Shown here piece by piece: positions 1 to 9,105 of a DNA stretch of 64,000 nt; position 1 is the first letter of the stretch; each line of letters opens with the position of its first letter. The notes below the pieces were generated by a model, which had not been told where the DNA came from, ran no database searches, and saw nothing but the letters and a program-made list of their open reading frames with translations. The stretch comes from Polaromonas sp. GTDB taxonomy: Bacteria; Pseudomonadota; Gammaproteobacteria; Burkholderiales; Burkholderiaceae_C. Made by a program: the position numbers and the translations under genes. The DNA lies in NCBI RefSeq assembly GCF_013817205.1, contig NZ_JACDDD010000007.1, positions 1-64,000 on the forward strand. Direction: 5' to 3'.

Positions 1-52
1 TACGGACCGCGCGTTCGCGTACTTCGGGGGAAAACTTGTTTGATTTCTTCAT
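1..52 (-). CDS. IS3-family transposase OrfA, N-terminal fragment cut by the window edge
   Basis: The first 17 codons on the minus strand read MKKSNKFSPEVRERAVR. This is the characteristic start of IS3-family OrfA, the helix-turn-helix protein that binds the terminal repeats and is normally joined to OrfB by -1 frameshifting. The ATG lies 50 bp inside the terminal repeat, which is the usual spacing. The remainder and OrfB lie outside the window, so intactness cannot be judged. The fragment is too short for the ORF track. Confidence 0.75.
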   Translation of the reverse strand, partial: MKKSNKFSPEVRERAVR

Positions 53-102
53 GGCTCCATCTTCTCAAAGGTTGGAGCCTCCTCAATTCCCGGGGCGATT
101 CA
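1..102 (-). mobile_element. End of an IS3-family insertion sequence (partial, runs off the window)
   Basis: Read on the minus strand, the element begins at base 102 with TGAATCGCCCCGGG. That is the TG-start, CGCCCCGGG-type terminal repeat I associate with IS3-family (IS51/IS407-like) elements. It runs 50 bp into the start codon of a transposase OrfA. Only this end is inside the window, so the other terminus, the size and the target duplication cannot be seen. Bases 103-275, outside the element, carry no gene that I recognise. Confidence 0.7.
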
Positions 103-275
103 TGTTGTGCTGGCGCAAGGGGCAGCGGAACATGCGGATATGGTTCGGAGTTGGGCCAGATCAGCTTGGGTAGCGTGGACGCCCCACCATGCAGTGGTGA
201 AAGAATGGCTGGTGCGGTCTAACGTTCATAAGTGGACTCCCCCACAAGCGCAAAACTGACCGATAGTTTGGCAAC

Positions 276-530
276 TCAGCCCAACGACTCAATCAAATCC
301 ACATACTGCTGCATCGCGTCTTCCTGCGACGTGCCCTTGAGCTTGCTCCAGGCGTCCCATTTGGCGCGCGCGACCATCTCGCTGAAGCCTGGCTTTTTCT
401 CCGTGTTGTCGCCCACGCTGCCCTGTTTGTACAGCGCGTAAATCTGTAGCAGGGTAGCGTTGTCGGGGCGCTCGCTGAGGTTCTTGGAATCGGCCATGGC
501 TTTATCGAAAGCGGCTTTGAGGTCTGACAT
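276..530 (-). CDS. Acyl-CoA-binding protein (ACBP family)
   Basis: An 84-residue protein, the usual size of a stand-alone ACBP. These small cytosolic four-helix proteins bind long-chain acyl-CoA thioesters and buffer or deliver them. The family signature is clear: YALYKQGSVGD in the second helix and KWDAWSKLKGTSQEDAMQ in the third, with the conserved Tyr, Lys and Trp that contact the CoA. I start at MSDLKAAF rather than the longer ORF because homologues begin there and a GGAG box lies upstream. It is divergent from the WS/DGAT-type acyltransferase gene, which also uses acyl-CoA, so a shared lipid role is an inference from context. Confidence 0.9.
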   Translation of the reverse strand: MSDLKAAFDKAMADSKNLSERPDNATLLQIYALYKQGSVGDNTEKKPGFSEMVARAKWDAWSKLKGTSQEDAMQQYVDLIESLG

Positions 531-618
531 GAAGATGCTCCGTAGGTTGCGAAGGCCCCAGAAATTGGGGTAACTGCCCGGTATCTTAGCCACACCGTTG
601 CTATCAGAATAGACCCTT

Positions 619-692
619 GCCCCCACGCTTGTCACTGCGTGTACTGCGCTGCCCCCCGAGGGGGCGCATTTTTCTTGGGGCGGCCCTGCGAA
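619..692 (+). repeat. Dispersed repeat family R1, copy 1 (subtype B)
   Basis: It begins GCCCCCACGCT, contains the GCCCCCCGAGGGGGC hairpin and ends TTGGGGCGGCCCTGCG. The same tail occurs in copy 5 (57291-57368). Unlike the other four copies it does not follow the stop codon of a recognised gene. It lies in the divergent region between the ACBP and acyltransferase genes. Confidence 0.8.
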
Positions 693-731
693 AAACGGGC
701 TCATCGCCTTTGATTTTTATCTGGAGTTTTC

Positions 732-2252
732 ATGGTCACACGCGTTTCGGCCCAGGCAGCGGGCAAAAAAGTCGCGAAGAATGTACAGAAAAACGTGACG
801 CGCGCGGTCTCCGGCACCCTGGGCCTGTCGGGCGAACGCATGAGCAAGGTGGACACCGCCTGGCTGCGCATGGACACCCCGTCCAACCTGATGATGATTG
901 TCGGCGTCTGGCAGCTCACGCCGGGTGTCAGCCATGCGGCGGTCTGTGAGCGCATGGAGACCAGCCTGCTCAAGTACGGGCGCTTCCGCCAGCGCGTGAT
1001 GGAAGACACCGCAGGCGCCACCTGGGTCGAGGACCGCTATTTCGACGTGAAGAACCACGTCATTGCGGAAAAGCTGCCCAAAAGCGCCAAAGGGCAGGAA
1101 CAGGAGGTACTGCAGGACCGCGTGGCCGAGCTCGCCATGCAGCCGCTGGACCGCACACGCCCGCTGTGGCAAATCCACCTGGTCGAGGACTACACCAGCC
1201 CCGACGGCGTCAAGGGCAGCGCCATGATTGTGCGCATCCACCACTGCATTGCCGATGGCATCGCACTGATCTCGGTGACCATGTCGCTGGTCGATGGCGG
1301 CGCCGCGCCGCCCGAGCGACGCAAAAAGGAAACCGGCGGCGCCGAGGACTGGATTGCCGACACCCTGCTCAAGCCCTTTACCGACCTGACCGTCAAGGCG
1401 CTGGGCGCGGCCGGTGACGGCGCGGTGCGTTCGCTGCACCTGCTGAGCGATCCGCAAAAAGGCATGGCGGGCTCGATGGACATGGCCAAGGTCGTCTTGC
1501 AGGTGCTCAAAGACGGCGCCGCGCTGGCGCTGATGCCTGACGACTCGAAAACCCGGCTCAAGGGTAAACCGGGAACGACCAAAAAAGTCGCCTGGTGTCA
1601 GCCGATTCCGCTGGAGGAAGTCAAGGCCATCGGCAAGGCGCTGAACTGCTCGATCAACGACGTGCTGCTCAGTTGCGTGGCTGGCGCCATCGGCGAATAC
1701 CTCAAGTCGCACGGCGACGATGTCAAAGGCCAGGAAATCCGCGCCATGGTGCCGGTCAACCTGCGGCCCATGGAGCAGGCCTACAAGCTGGGCAACCGCT
1801 TCGGCCTGGTGCCGCTGGTGCTACCCATCGGCGTGGACAATCCCGTAGAGCGCGTTTACGAAGTGCGCAGGCGCATGGCCGCGCTCAAGGGCAGCTACCA
1901 GCCGCTGCTGGCCTTCAGCCTGCTGGCGATCGCCGGCCTGCTGATCAAGCCGGCGCAGGACGCGATGCTGAACCTGTTCTCGAAAAAAACCACGGCCGTA
2001 ATGACCAACGTGCCGGGCCCGCGCGAAAAACTGAAGTTCTGCGGCGCCACGCTGGAGCAAAGCATGTTCTGGGTGCCGCAGTCAGGCGACGTCGGCCTGG
2101 GCGTGTCCATCCTGAGCTACGGCGGCGGCGTGCAGTTCGGCGTAATCACCGACAGCACGCTCTGCCCCGAGCCCCAGCGCATCATCGACGAGTTCATTCC
2201 CGAATTTGCCAAACTATCCATCGTGACCTTGATGCTGCCTTGGGGGGAGTGA
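732..2252 (+). CDS. Wax ester synthase / diacylglycerol acyltransferase family protein (WS/DGAT)
   Basis: A 506-residue acyltransferase of the bacterial WS/DGAT family, which transfers acyl groups from acyl-CoA to fatty alcohols or diacylglycerol to make storage lipid. The catalytic HHxxxDG motif is present as HHCIADG near residue 170. It is preceded by the PLW motif (RPLWQIH) and followed by the conserved C-terminal NDVLL block. The first 35 residues are Lys/Ala-rich and precede the family core (MSKVDTAWLRMD). A TGGAG box lies 6-7 bp upstream of the chosen ATG. The divergent ACBP gene fits acyl-CoA handling. The actual product (wax ester, triacylglycerol or another ester) cannot be told from sequence. 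Confidence 0.88.
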   Translation: MVTRVSAQAAGKKVAKNVQKNVTRAVSGTLGLSGERMSKVDTAWLRMDTPSNLMMIVGVWQLTPGVSHAAVCERMETSLLKYGRFRQRVMEDTAGATWVEDRYFDVKNHVIAEKLPKSAKGQEQEVLQDRVAELAMQPLDRTRPLWQIHLVEDYTSPDGVKGSAMIVRIHHCIADGIALISVTMSLVDGGAAPPERRKKETGGAEDWIADTLLKPFTDLTVKALGAAGDGAVRSLHLLSDPQKGMAGSMDMAKVVLQVLKDGAALALMPDDSKTRLKGKPGTTKKVAWCQPIPLEEVKAIGKALNCSINDVLLSCVAGAIGEYLKSHGDDVKGQEIRAMVPVNLRPMEQAYKLGNRFGLVPLVLPIGVDNPVERVYEVRRRMAALKGSYQPLLAFSLLAIAGLLIKPAQDAMLNLFSKKTTAVMTNVPGPREKLKFCGATLEQSMFWVPQSGDVGLGVSILSYGGGVQFGVITDSTLCPEPQRIIDEFIPEFAKLSIVTLMLPWGE

Positions 2253-2394
2253 GCTGGTCTTGTAAGCTTTTTCGTGCTCTAGCCCACGACTGACGGGCGT
2301 AAGGAGCTATTGAATTCATAGCAACTCGTAGAGTCTGCAGGCATCGCGCTGTGGCACCGGCTTGCGGCGGGCAGTAGTTTTAACTCCCCACTCC

Positions 2395-2760
2395 CAACCC
2401 CCCGCCTCATTTGGCCGCGTGCGCTGCGCTCGCTTGCAAACATGACTGTTCGTTGGGATTCCCGCAGAAGAAGCGCTGCGCGCTTCTTCTGCTCCGGACT
2501 TTTGCCCCCGCATTAGTGTCGCCCCCACCCGTCGGGCTGGGCCGAGGAGCGGAGCCGAAAGTGGATCAGGACGGGCGATTGTCTGAGCGTAGCGAGTTCG
2601 AGCCCGGCCCCACTTTTGGCGAGCACCGGAGGTTGCCCGTAGCGAAGCGGAGGGACCCAGACCATCGGGTCGCCTTTCTTTCCGTTAGGTTTCTTTGGCG
2701 AGACAAAGAAAGGTAACTCGCCTGCCGGGGCGAGACCCGGCTTGTTCGAAGCACTCACAC
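2395..2760. repeat. Hairpin-rich intergenic repeat; fills most of the 2253-2798 gene-free gap
   Basis: The 546-bp gap between the acyltransferase and coaX holds no convincing gene. It contains a perfect 11-bp stem with a TGC loop at 2466-2490 (AGAAGAAGCGC arms). A second inverted pair, CCTTTCTTT / AAAGAAAGG, flanks TTTCTTTGGCGA near 2680-2713. The GGTCGCCTTTCTTT...ACTCGCCTGCCGGGGCGA..CCCGGC layout is one I recognise from memory as a high-copy intergenic repeat in Comamonadaceae and some gamma-proteobacteria. The short ORFs drawn here (2411-2716, 2513-2914, 2566-2754) are repeat artefacts. The outer boundaries are approximate. Confidence 0.55.
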
Positions 2761-2798
2761 AGCACGGGCTTGCAAAAAAATTCGACCTGCCTCGAGGC

Positions 2799-3572
2799 TC
2801 AGACCTCGACCGGAAACCGCCGTGAAGCAATCTCCAGCAAACCATCAAAAATAAGCCCTTCCACCAGTTCCACTTCAATGGACATGCTGGGGGCCATCTT
2901 CCACCCCGCACCACCGGTCATGATGCATTCCGGCGCCTCACCGCAATGGCGGGTGGTGTTTTCGACCATGCGCTGCACCGCGCCGGCAATGGCAAAGGTG
3001 CCGCCACTGGTCAGGGCGTCGCTGGTGTTGGTCGGGAAGTCCTTCACGTCGCCGGTCGGCACATGCAGGCCGGCCGTGCCGGACTCGAGCGCGCGCAGCA
3101 TGATGCCGTGGCCCGGCAGGATGATGCCGCCGAGGAACTTGCCCGAGGCGTCGATGACTTCGACGGTCACTGCCGTGCCCACCATCACGACCACGCAGGG
3201 CTTCTGGATCCCGCGGGCCAGCAGCCGCTGCCGCGCGCCTATCATCGCGACCCAGCGGTCGGCGCCCAGGCGTGCGGGATGGTCATAGCCATTGGTCACG
3301 CCGGCTTCCTGGGCACTCGGAATCACCCAGCGCGGCGCGACGTCCCAGAGTTCCATCTGTTCAATCACGCGGCGCTTGACCGCGTCGCCGGCGACGATGC
3401 AGCCAAGGATGTGCAAGGGGGCGGGCAGCCCGTTCCACTCATCGTCGGCGAGTTTGTCGATGTTTTCGAGAAACACAGCGCCATGGGCCAGCACCCGCGA
3501 TCCCGCAACCGGGGCCTCGTACTGGGCCCACTTCAGGCGGGTGTTGCCCACGTCAAGTGCTAGAAATGTCAT
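2799..3572 (-). CDS. coaX: Type III pantothenate kinase
   Basis: A 257-residue CoaX that phosphorylates pantothenate with ATP, the first step of coenzyme A synthesis, in the cytosol. The three family motifs are visible: the N-terminal phosphate loop DVGNT, the GADRW block ([10 protein letters not shown]) and the [10 protein letters not shown] strand with the catalytic region after it. Length and start are typical. It sits 45 bp downstream of the amidase on the same strand and may be transcribed with it. In many beta-proteobacteria coaX follows birA, which is absent here. Confidence 0.93.
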   Translation of the reverse strand: MTFLALDVGNTRLKWAQYEAPVAGSRVLAHGAVFLENIDKLADDEWNGLPAPLHILGCIVAGDAVKRRVIEQMELWDVAPRWVIPSAQEAGVTNGYDHPARLGADRWVAMIGARQRLLARGIQKPCVVVMVGTAVTVEVIDASGKFLGGIILPGHGIMLRALESGTAGLHVPTGDVKDFPTNTSDALTSGGTFAIAGAVQRMVENTTRHCGEAPECIMTGGAGWKMAPSMSIEVELVEGLIFDGLLEIASRRFPVEV

Positions 3573-3617
3573 GTGACAGGATTATGAACACTTATGTGTG
3601 CGTGTCGGCGGGAGCCG

Positions 3618-5063
3618 TCACCGCAGTGACGTGAACGGCCGGCTGAAATCCACACTGCCGCCGCGCACGGCCTCATAGGCGCGTGAAGCGCGCAGCACCA
3701 GCGCATCGCCAAACATGGGACCGACAAACTGCAGGCCGATCGGCAAGCCATCGCTGGTTAACCCACAAGGCACGGTGCTGGCGGGTTGCTGGGTCAGGTT
3801 GAAGGGGTAGGAAAACGGTGTCCATCCCAGCATGGCGACAGGGTCCATGGGCGAATGGCCGGCGGGCCGTGCCTCGAAGGCCGGCACCGCGACGCTGGGC
3901 GTGACCAGCAGGTCGAAGCGCTGCATGAACAGGCGCATCTGCGAGCCCAGCGCGCCGCGTTGCAGATGCAAGCGCTGGATGTCGAGCAGGCTGAGCTTCT
4001 CGCCCAGCAGTGCCTCGGAACGAAAATCCGGGTCGGTCAGTGCCTGCTGCGCCGGGCTCAGGGTGTTCCAGACGGTCCAGGCACCCGCAAACCACAGACC
4101 AGTGGTGATCTCCAGCGGATCGTCAAAGCCCGGGTCGATCTGTTCGACGTGGGCGCCCAGTTCCGACAAAAGAGCCACGGCCTGCGCCACAGAACGGGCC
4201 ACCTCCGGATGCACGTTTTTTGCATAACCCAGCGTGGGCGACCACGCAATGCGCAGGCCGCGTATGCCGCCGTCCAGCCCGTGCAGGTAATCGCTGCTGT
4301 CCGGCGGCAGCGAGGTCCAGTCGCGCGCGTCGGGCTTTTTGAGCACATTCATCATCAGCGCGGCATCAAACACGCTGCGGCTGTGCGGCCCCAGATGCGC
4401 CACCGAGCCAAAAGGCGACAGCGGGTAGGCGGGTACCCGCCCGAAACTCGGTTTGAGGCCAAAGTTGCCGCAGAAAGCCGCGGGGATGCGCACTGAACCG
4501 GCTCCGTCGGTGCCCACGGCCAGCGGCCCCATGCCGGAGGCAACAGCCGCCGCCGCGCCGCCGGAAGATCCCCCCGGTGTTTTCGACAGGTCCCGGGGAT
4601 TGCGCGTGATGCCGGTACGCGGCGAGTTGGTTTCGCCCTTGCAGCCGAACTCCGGCGTGCTGGTCTTGCCGACAATCACCGCGCCGGCTTCACGCAGCCG
4701 GGCCGTGACCGGCGCGTCCACGTCCCAGGGCTGATCGACATCCACCGTGTGGCTGCCGCGCAGCGTCGGCATGCCGCGCGTCAGGATGAGATCCTTGATC
4801 GAGACCGGCACGCCGTCGAGTTCGCCGCAGGGTGCACCACCCCGCCGGAATTGTTGCCAGCGGGTTTCGCTGGCTGCGGCGGCTTGCAGCGCAGACTCCT
4901 GAGCCACCAGGCAAAAGGCCTTGAGCTGTGGATTCAGCGCATCAATCCGGGCCAGCACCGCACGCGTGGCGCCCACCGGTGAGGCCTCGCCGCTTTGATA
5001 AAGCTGCAGCAACTCGGTGGCGGTGCAGTCGGCAAGATCAGCAGGGGCAGCGGAGGGCATCAT
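3618..5063 (-). CDS. Amidase, amidase-signature (AS) family
   Basis: A 481-residue amidase-signature enzyme that hydrolyses a carboxamide to acid and ammonia. The Ser-cisSer-Lys triad is recognisable: Lys in VSIKDL and the serine pair in TPGGSSGGAAAAVASG, followed by GTDGAGSVRIPAAFCG. There is no signal peptide, so it is cytosolic. It is the last gene of the ABC transporter / M81 peptidase run on the minus strand, 15 bp after the peptidase, which suggests hydrolysis of an imported amide or peptide-like compound. It could be misnamed as GatA, but no gatB or gatC is adjacent. The substrate is unknown. Confidence 0.88.
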   Translation of the reverse strand: MMPSAAPADLADCTATELLQLYQSGEASPVGATRAVLARIDALNPQLKAFCLVAQESALQAAAASETRWQQFRRGGAPCGELDGVPVSIKDLILTRGMPTLRGSHTVDVDQPWDVDAPVTARLREAGAVIVGKTSTPEFGCKGETNSPRTGITRNPRDLSKTPGGSSGGAAAAVASGMGPLAVGTDGAGSVRIPAAFCGNFGLKPSFGRVPAYPLSPFGSVAHLGPHSRSVFDAALMMNVLKKPDARDWTSLPPDSSDYLHGLDGGIRGLRIAWSPTLGYAKNVHPEVARSVAQAVALLSELGAHVEQIDPGFDDPLEITTGLWFAGAWTVWNTLSPAQQALTDPDFRSEALLGEKLSLLDIQRLHLQRGALGSQMRLFMQRFDLLVTPSVAVPAFEARPAGHSPMDPVAMLGWTPFSYPFNLTQQPASTVPCGLTSDGLPIGLQFVGPMFGDALVLRASRAYEAVRGGSVDFSRPFTSLR

Positions 5064-5078
5064 CGGGTACTCCAGACA

Positions 5079-6578
5079 TCAGGGCCGGCGGCGCATGGCT
5101 TCCGGCAGGTTCTTCCACGGCAGGTCGGCCGGGTCGGCGGCCATCGGCCCTGCAGCCTTGGCCACAATGATGTCGGTTGTTGCATCGGCCACCAGCGGCG
5201 TGAAGTCGGCGCGGAAGTGGTTGGAGCTTTTGACCACAATGATTTTCATGGCTTCGGGCGTGATGCCGACCATGCGGAACAGTTCGCGGTCCAGCATCTG
5301 CATCTGCCCGCTGGCGACGGCCACGAGAATGCCGTCGATTTCGAGGCAGGCGCAAGGCCCGAGCGTGGCGGCCATGCCGGTCATCATGGCACCCCTGAGC
5401 GTCACCTGGCCGTCGCTCACAGCGCGCACCTTGAACTCGCCCTGCACCGGCGGATCGCTGTGCTGGCCGGTGAAGGTCGGCACCGCTTGCCCGAGACTGA
5501 GGGAGACGCTGGCGCCCACGCCGACGGCCCACGCGGCCTGCGCGGCAGCGGGGTCAAACAGCAGACCCAGGGCGACTTGGCCCGGGAACTGCCGGCCCGC
5601 GCCCTGCGCGAGCAGCGCATGCAACAGGCCGGTGGTGTTGCTGCTGCCGCCGGCGCCCGGGTTGTCTTGGGTGTCGGCGATGACCAGCGGCTTGTTCATC
5701 CCCGCTGCGCGGGCCAGCACATGCGCGACCGCATCCTGCGCCGGCAGGAAATCCAGCGTCCATTGCGCGGGCTCGGCGACCCGCGCATACAGATGTGCCA
5801 GCGCGTCCGGCGCACGCTCACCATGCGCCCAGACCATGGGACCGCACTCGTCGAAGTCGGAGGCTGGAAAGCCCATGCAAAAACTAAGGCGCACATCGAA
5901 CTGTTTATCGGCGGCTGCAAGCGCTTCGTACAGGCCTTGCGCAGGCGCCATCCAGGTGCTTTGGGCGTTCAGCGGAATCAGGAAAGGCAGGCGCCGGAAC
6001 TGGACATCCTCTTTGCGGCCAAGCGCCATGCGGCGCGCCAGCAGGTCGGCTGCCAGCTCACCGGTGGAGGCCATGTCGATGTGCGGGTAGGTGCGGTAGG
6101 CGACCAGTGCATCTGCCTGCGCCAGCATGGCTTCGGTCACATTCGCGTGCAGGTCCAGGCTGGCGACAATCGGCAGGTCCGGCCCCACCAGGGTGCGGAT
6201 GCGGGTGATCAGTTCACCCTCGGTGTCGGCCACATGTTCTGCCACTCCGGCGCCGTGGAGGTCTAGGTAAACGGCGTCGAAGCCGCCTTGTGCGACATCG
6301 GCCAGCACCTCGGTGCAGATGCGTTCAAAAGCCTCCTGTGTCACATAGGACGACGGCGAGGCGCCGCACCAGCTGCCGGGCAGCACCTGCCAGCCGCGCG
6401 CCTGGGCGGCGGCGATGAAACCGCCGGCCGGCAGATTGACGCCGGTGAGCTGGTGCAGCATGGTCTGGCCCTGCATGAAAGCCGGGAACACATCACCGCG
6501 ATTAAAGGCAGCCCAGTCTGCCTTGGTGGGCGCAAAGGTGTTGGTTTCGTGCTGGTAACCGGCGACAAGGATTTTCAA
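5079..6578 (-). CDS. M81 family metallopeptidase (MlrC / microcystinase C-like)
   Basis: A 499-residue protein of the MlrC family, zinc enzymes named after the last peptidase of microcystin breakdown. Most members are encoded next to peptide transporters and have unknown substrates. GYQHETNTFAP at the N terminus and LDLHGAG and LDLHANVTE supply the family His/Asp metal-ligand regions. The ORF track starts upstream, but homology begins at KILVAGYQHE. I therefore choose the TTG at 6578, which overlaps the TGA stop of the ATPase gene (TTGA), a usual sign of translational coupling. The neighbours make it part of a peptide or amide uptake and hydrolysis operon. Confidence 0.82.
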   Translation of the reverse strand: MKILVAGYQHETNTFAPTKADWAAFNRGDVFPAFMQGQTMLHQLTGVNLPAGGFIAAAQARGWQVLPGSWCGASPSSYVTQEAFERICTEVLADVAQGGFDAVYLDLHGAGVAEHVADTEGELITRIRTLVGPDLPIVASLDLHANVTEAMLAQADALVAYRTYPHIDMASTGELAADLLARRMALGRKEDVQFRRLPFLIPLNAQSTWMAPAQGLYEALAAADKQFDVRLSFCMGFPASDFDECGPMVWAHGERAPDALAHLYARVAEPAQWTLDFLPAQDAVAHVLARAAGMNKPLVIADTQDNPGAGGSSNTTGLLHALLAQGAGRQFPGQVALGLLFDPAAAQAAWAVGVGASVSLSLGQAVPTFTGQHSDPPVQGEFKVRAVSDGQVTLRGAMMTGMAATLGPCACLEIDGILVAVASGQMQMLDRELFRMVGITPEAMKIIVVKSSNHFRADFTPLVADATTDIIVAKAAGPMAADPADLPWKNLPEAMRRRP

Positions 6579-8221
6579 AAAGTAGCTCCGGGCGCGGCGT
6601 CCAGCAGCCGGCGCGTGTAGTCGTGTTGGGGGTGGGCGTACAGCTGGGCCGTTGGCCCTTGCTCGACAATTTTTCCCTGGTGCATCACGATGACCCGGTC
6701 GCACAGTTGCGCGGCCACCCGCAGGTCATGGGTGATGAAAAGCAGGCCCAGTCCGAGTTCGGCCTGGATCTCGCGCAGCAAGGCGAGGATTTGCGCCTGC
6801 ACACTGACGTCGAGCGCGCTGACAGCTTCGTCCGCAACCAGTACGCGCGGCCGACAGGCCAGGGCGCGGGCAATCGCGATGCGCTGGCGCTGGCCACCCG
6901 AGAATTGGCTGGGGTAACGCTGCAGGCCTTCGGCCGGTAGCCGGACCTTGTCCATCAAAAGGACTGCGAGCGCCGTCGCTTCTGCGTGACTAGCTCCGAA
7001 ATTGATAGCACCCTCGATGATGGAGTCACCGACCTTGCGGCGCGGGTTCAGCGATCGATTGGGGTCCTGAAATACCACCTGGACCTGGCTGCGCAGCGGC
7101 CGGAGCTTGCCTTCGCTGAATCCGGCGACATCGATCAGCGCGCTGTCCGCGTCCTGGCCGGGCGGTCGCCACAACACATGGCCGGCGGTCGGGTCGATCA
7201 GGCGGATCAGGCAGCGCGCCAGCGTCGATTTGCCGGACCCGGACTCACCCACCACACCCACGGTTTCGCCGGCCGATACCGCCACCGACGCGGCCTGCAG
7301 CGCATGGGTCAGGCGTTGGCGGCCCAGCCAGTCGCGCGCGACATAGGTCTTGCTGACCTCTTGGCCGCGCAGCAGCGGTGTACCGAGCGGCGCCGGACGC
7401 GCAGGCGGTGGCGTCATGCCGGGCACCGCGCCGAGAAGCATTTTGGTGTAGTCGGCCTTGGGGTTGCGCAGCACCTCGTCACGGGTGCCGTACTCGACGG
7501 CCCGCCCCTGGTTCATCACCAGCACCTCGTCGGCAATGTCGGCCACCACGCCCATGTCGTGCGTGATGAACAACACGGCGCAGCGGTGGCCGCCCGACAG
7601 GCCGGCCTGCAGGTCCTCGATCAGCTTGAGAATTTCCTTTTGTGTCGTGACATCAAGCGCCGTGGTCGGCTCGTCGCAAATCAGCAGGGCCGGCTGCAGG
7701 ATCACCGCCATCGCAATCACGATGCGCTGGCGCTGGCCGCCCGAGAGCTGGTGCGGGTAGCTGCGCATCATGCGTTCGGGCTCGGGCAGCTTGACGCGTT
7801 GCAGGATGTTCAGCACCGCCTCGTTGCGGCGCTTGGCATTCCAGTCGGTGTGCTGTCTGAGCAGCTCGTCGATCTGGTCGCCGCAGCTCATCACCGGATT
7901 CAGCGCCGTCATCGGCTCCTGGAACACCATGCCCATGGCCTGGCCGCGCAAGGCGCGCAGGCGCTGCACGCTGGCATCGAGCAGGGACTCCCCCTGCAGC
8001 ACAATGCGGCCCGGACCGGGCTTGAGCTCGCGCGCCAGCAGCCCCATCACCGCCGTGGCCATGACCGACTTTCCGGAGCCGGACTCGCCGACTACACACA
8101 GGGTCTGCCCGGCGTGAATGCGCAGGCTGATGTCTTCCACCGCGTATGCACGGTCGCTGCCCGGCGGCAGGGCCACATGCAGCTTGTCAATGACGAGGAT
8201 GGGCGCGGTCTCGGTACTCAT
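6575..8221 (-). CDS. Peptide ABC transporter, fused double ATP-binding protein (DppD-DppF / GsiA type)
   Basis: A 548-residue fusion of two ABC ATPases for a peptide-type (Dpp/Opp/Gsi) importer. Domain 1 (about 5-265) has Walker A GESGSGKS, signature LSGGQRQR and Walker B LLICDEPTTALD. Domain 2 (about 285-545) has GESGSGKST, FSGGQRQRIAIARA and VLVADEAVSALD. Both sites look intact. The family oligopeptide-transporter C-terminal segments follow each domain. Its start overlaps the upstream permease stop by 4 bp and its stop overlaps the peptidase TTG. Confidence 0.92.
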   Translation of the reverse strand: MSTETAPILVIDKLHVALPPGSDRAYAVEDISLRIHAGQTLCVVGESGSGKSVMATAVMGLLARELKPGPGRIVLQGESLLDASVQRLRALRGQAMGMVFQEPMTALNPVMSCGDQIDELLRQHTDWNAKRRNEAVLNILQRVKLPEPERMMRSYPHQLSGGQRQRIVIAMAVILQPALLICDEPTTALDVTTQKEILKLIEDLQAGLSGGHRCAVLFITHDMGVVADIADEVLVMNQGRAVEYGTRDEVLRNPKADYTKMLLGAVPGMTPPPARPAPLGTPLLRGQEVSKTYVARDWLGRQRLTHALQAASVAVSAGETVGVVGESGSGKSTLARCLIRLIDPTAGHVLWRPPGQDADSALIDVAGFSEGKLRPLRSQVQVVFQDPNRSLNPRRKVGDSIIEGAINFGASHAEATALAVLLMDKVRLPAEGLQRYPSQFSGGQRQRIAIARALACRPRVLVADEAVSALDVSVQAQILALLREIQAELGLGLLFITHDLRVAAQLCDRVIVMHQGKIVEQGPTAQLYAHPQHDYTRRLLDAAPGATF

Positions 8222-9105
8222 GAACCGCGTTTCGAAAATTTGGGATCAAGCACGTCGCGCAACCCGTCGCCCAGCAGGTTGATGGCCAGGACGGTGGGCA
8301 CCAGGAACAGCGCCGGAAACAGCACGTTGCCCGGGTACTGGGTGAACTGCACCCTGCCCTCGGCCATGATGTTGCCCCAGGTTGGAATATCGGCAGGCAG
8401 ACCCAGCCCCAGGAAACTCAGGATGGCCTCGGTCAGCACCGCCGACGCGGCGACAAAGGTTCCCTGAACAATCAGCGGCGCCATGGCGTTGGGCAGGATG
8501 TGCCGCCACAGGATCACCGGCGTCGGCGTCGCCAGCGCACGCGCGGCTTCCACAAACGGCTCCTCGCGCAAGGTCAGCACCATGGAACGCACCAGTCGTG
8601 TGACGCGAGGAATTTCCGGAATCGCGATGGCCACCACCACCGTCCACAGCTGTGCGCCCAGCGCCGCCACCAGCGCTATCGCCAGCAGGATGGCCGGGAT
8701 GGCCATCAGCCCGTCCATGAAACGCATCAGCACCGCGTCGACGATGCGGAAGTAACCCGCCAGCATGCCCAGCAGCGCGCCGACACCGATGGCCACCACG
8801 GCGGTGAAAGCTGCCACCAGCAGCGAGGTGCGCGTGCCGAAAAGCACGCGGCTGTAGATGTCGCGGCCGAAGTTGTCAGCGCCCATCCAGAACGTGTGTT
8901 GGACCACTGTGCCGTCGAGCTGCGCAAACTCGCCGCGCACACCTGACGCGGTGTTGATGTGCGCCGAATCCATGGCCGCCGGGTCCACCGTGCCCAGCAG
9001 CGGCGCCAGAGCAGCCACAAGCAGCAACAGACCAATCACGCTGGCGCCGAAACGAAAGGCGCTGTTGACCCAGAGCCTTCGCCAGAGAAGCTGACCAGCG
9101 CCCAT
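8218..9105 (-). CDS. Peptide ABC transporter permease (DppC type)
   Basis: A 295-residue inner-membrane permease with about six predicted membrane segments and the EAA loop that contacts the ATPase (VEAARALATPTPVILWRHILPN). The N-terminal segment plus a periplasmic loop (WMGADNFGRDIYSR) is the DppC/OppC hallmark. It overlaps its neighbours by a few bases on both sides (DppB-like stop at 9105, ATPase start at 8221), showing a tightly packed operon. Confidence 0.92.
   Translation of the reverse strand: MGAGQLLWRRLWVNSAFRFGASVIGLLLLVAALAPLLGTVDPAAMDSAHINTASGVRGEFAQLDGTVVQHTFWMGADNFGRDIYSRVLFGTRTSLLVAAFTAVVAIGVGALLGMLAGYFRIVDAVLMRFMDGLMAIPAILLAIALVAALGAQLWTVVVAIAIPEIPRVTRLVRSMVLTLREEPFVEAARALATPTPVILWRHILPNAMAPLIVQGTFVAASAVLTEAILSFLGLGLPADIPTWGNIMAEGRVQFTQYPGNVLFPALFLVPTVLAINLLGDGLRDVLDPKFSKRGS

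Noticed and set aside
103-275. Possible gene remnant between the IS3 end and the ACBP gene
   Set aside because: An open frame of about 50 codons exists, but I recognise no family and see no ribosome site.
717-1712. 331-residue minus-strand ORF opposite the WS/DGAT-type gene
   Set aside because: Shadow of the real gene in GC-rich DNA; no family motifs, His/Arg-rich composition.
2513-2914. 133-residue hypothetical ORF in the intergenic repeat before coaX
   Set aside because: Translation of a dispersed repeat running into coaX antisense; such ORFs are common annotation artefacts.
4995-6266. 423-residue plus-strand ORF over the peptidase and amidase genes
   Set aside because: Antisense shadow; the minus strand carries clear M81 and amidase motifs.
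6986-8467. 493-residue plus-strand ORF opposite the fused ATPase
   Set aside because: Antisense shadow; the ABC motifs are on the minus strand.
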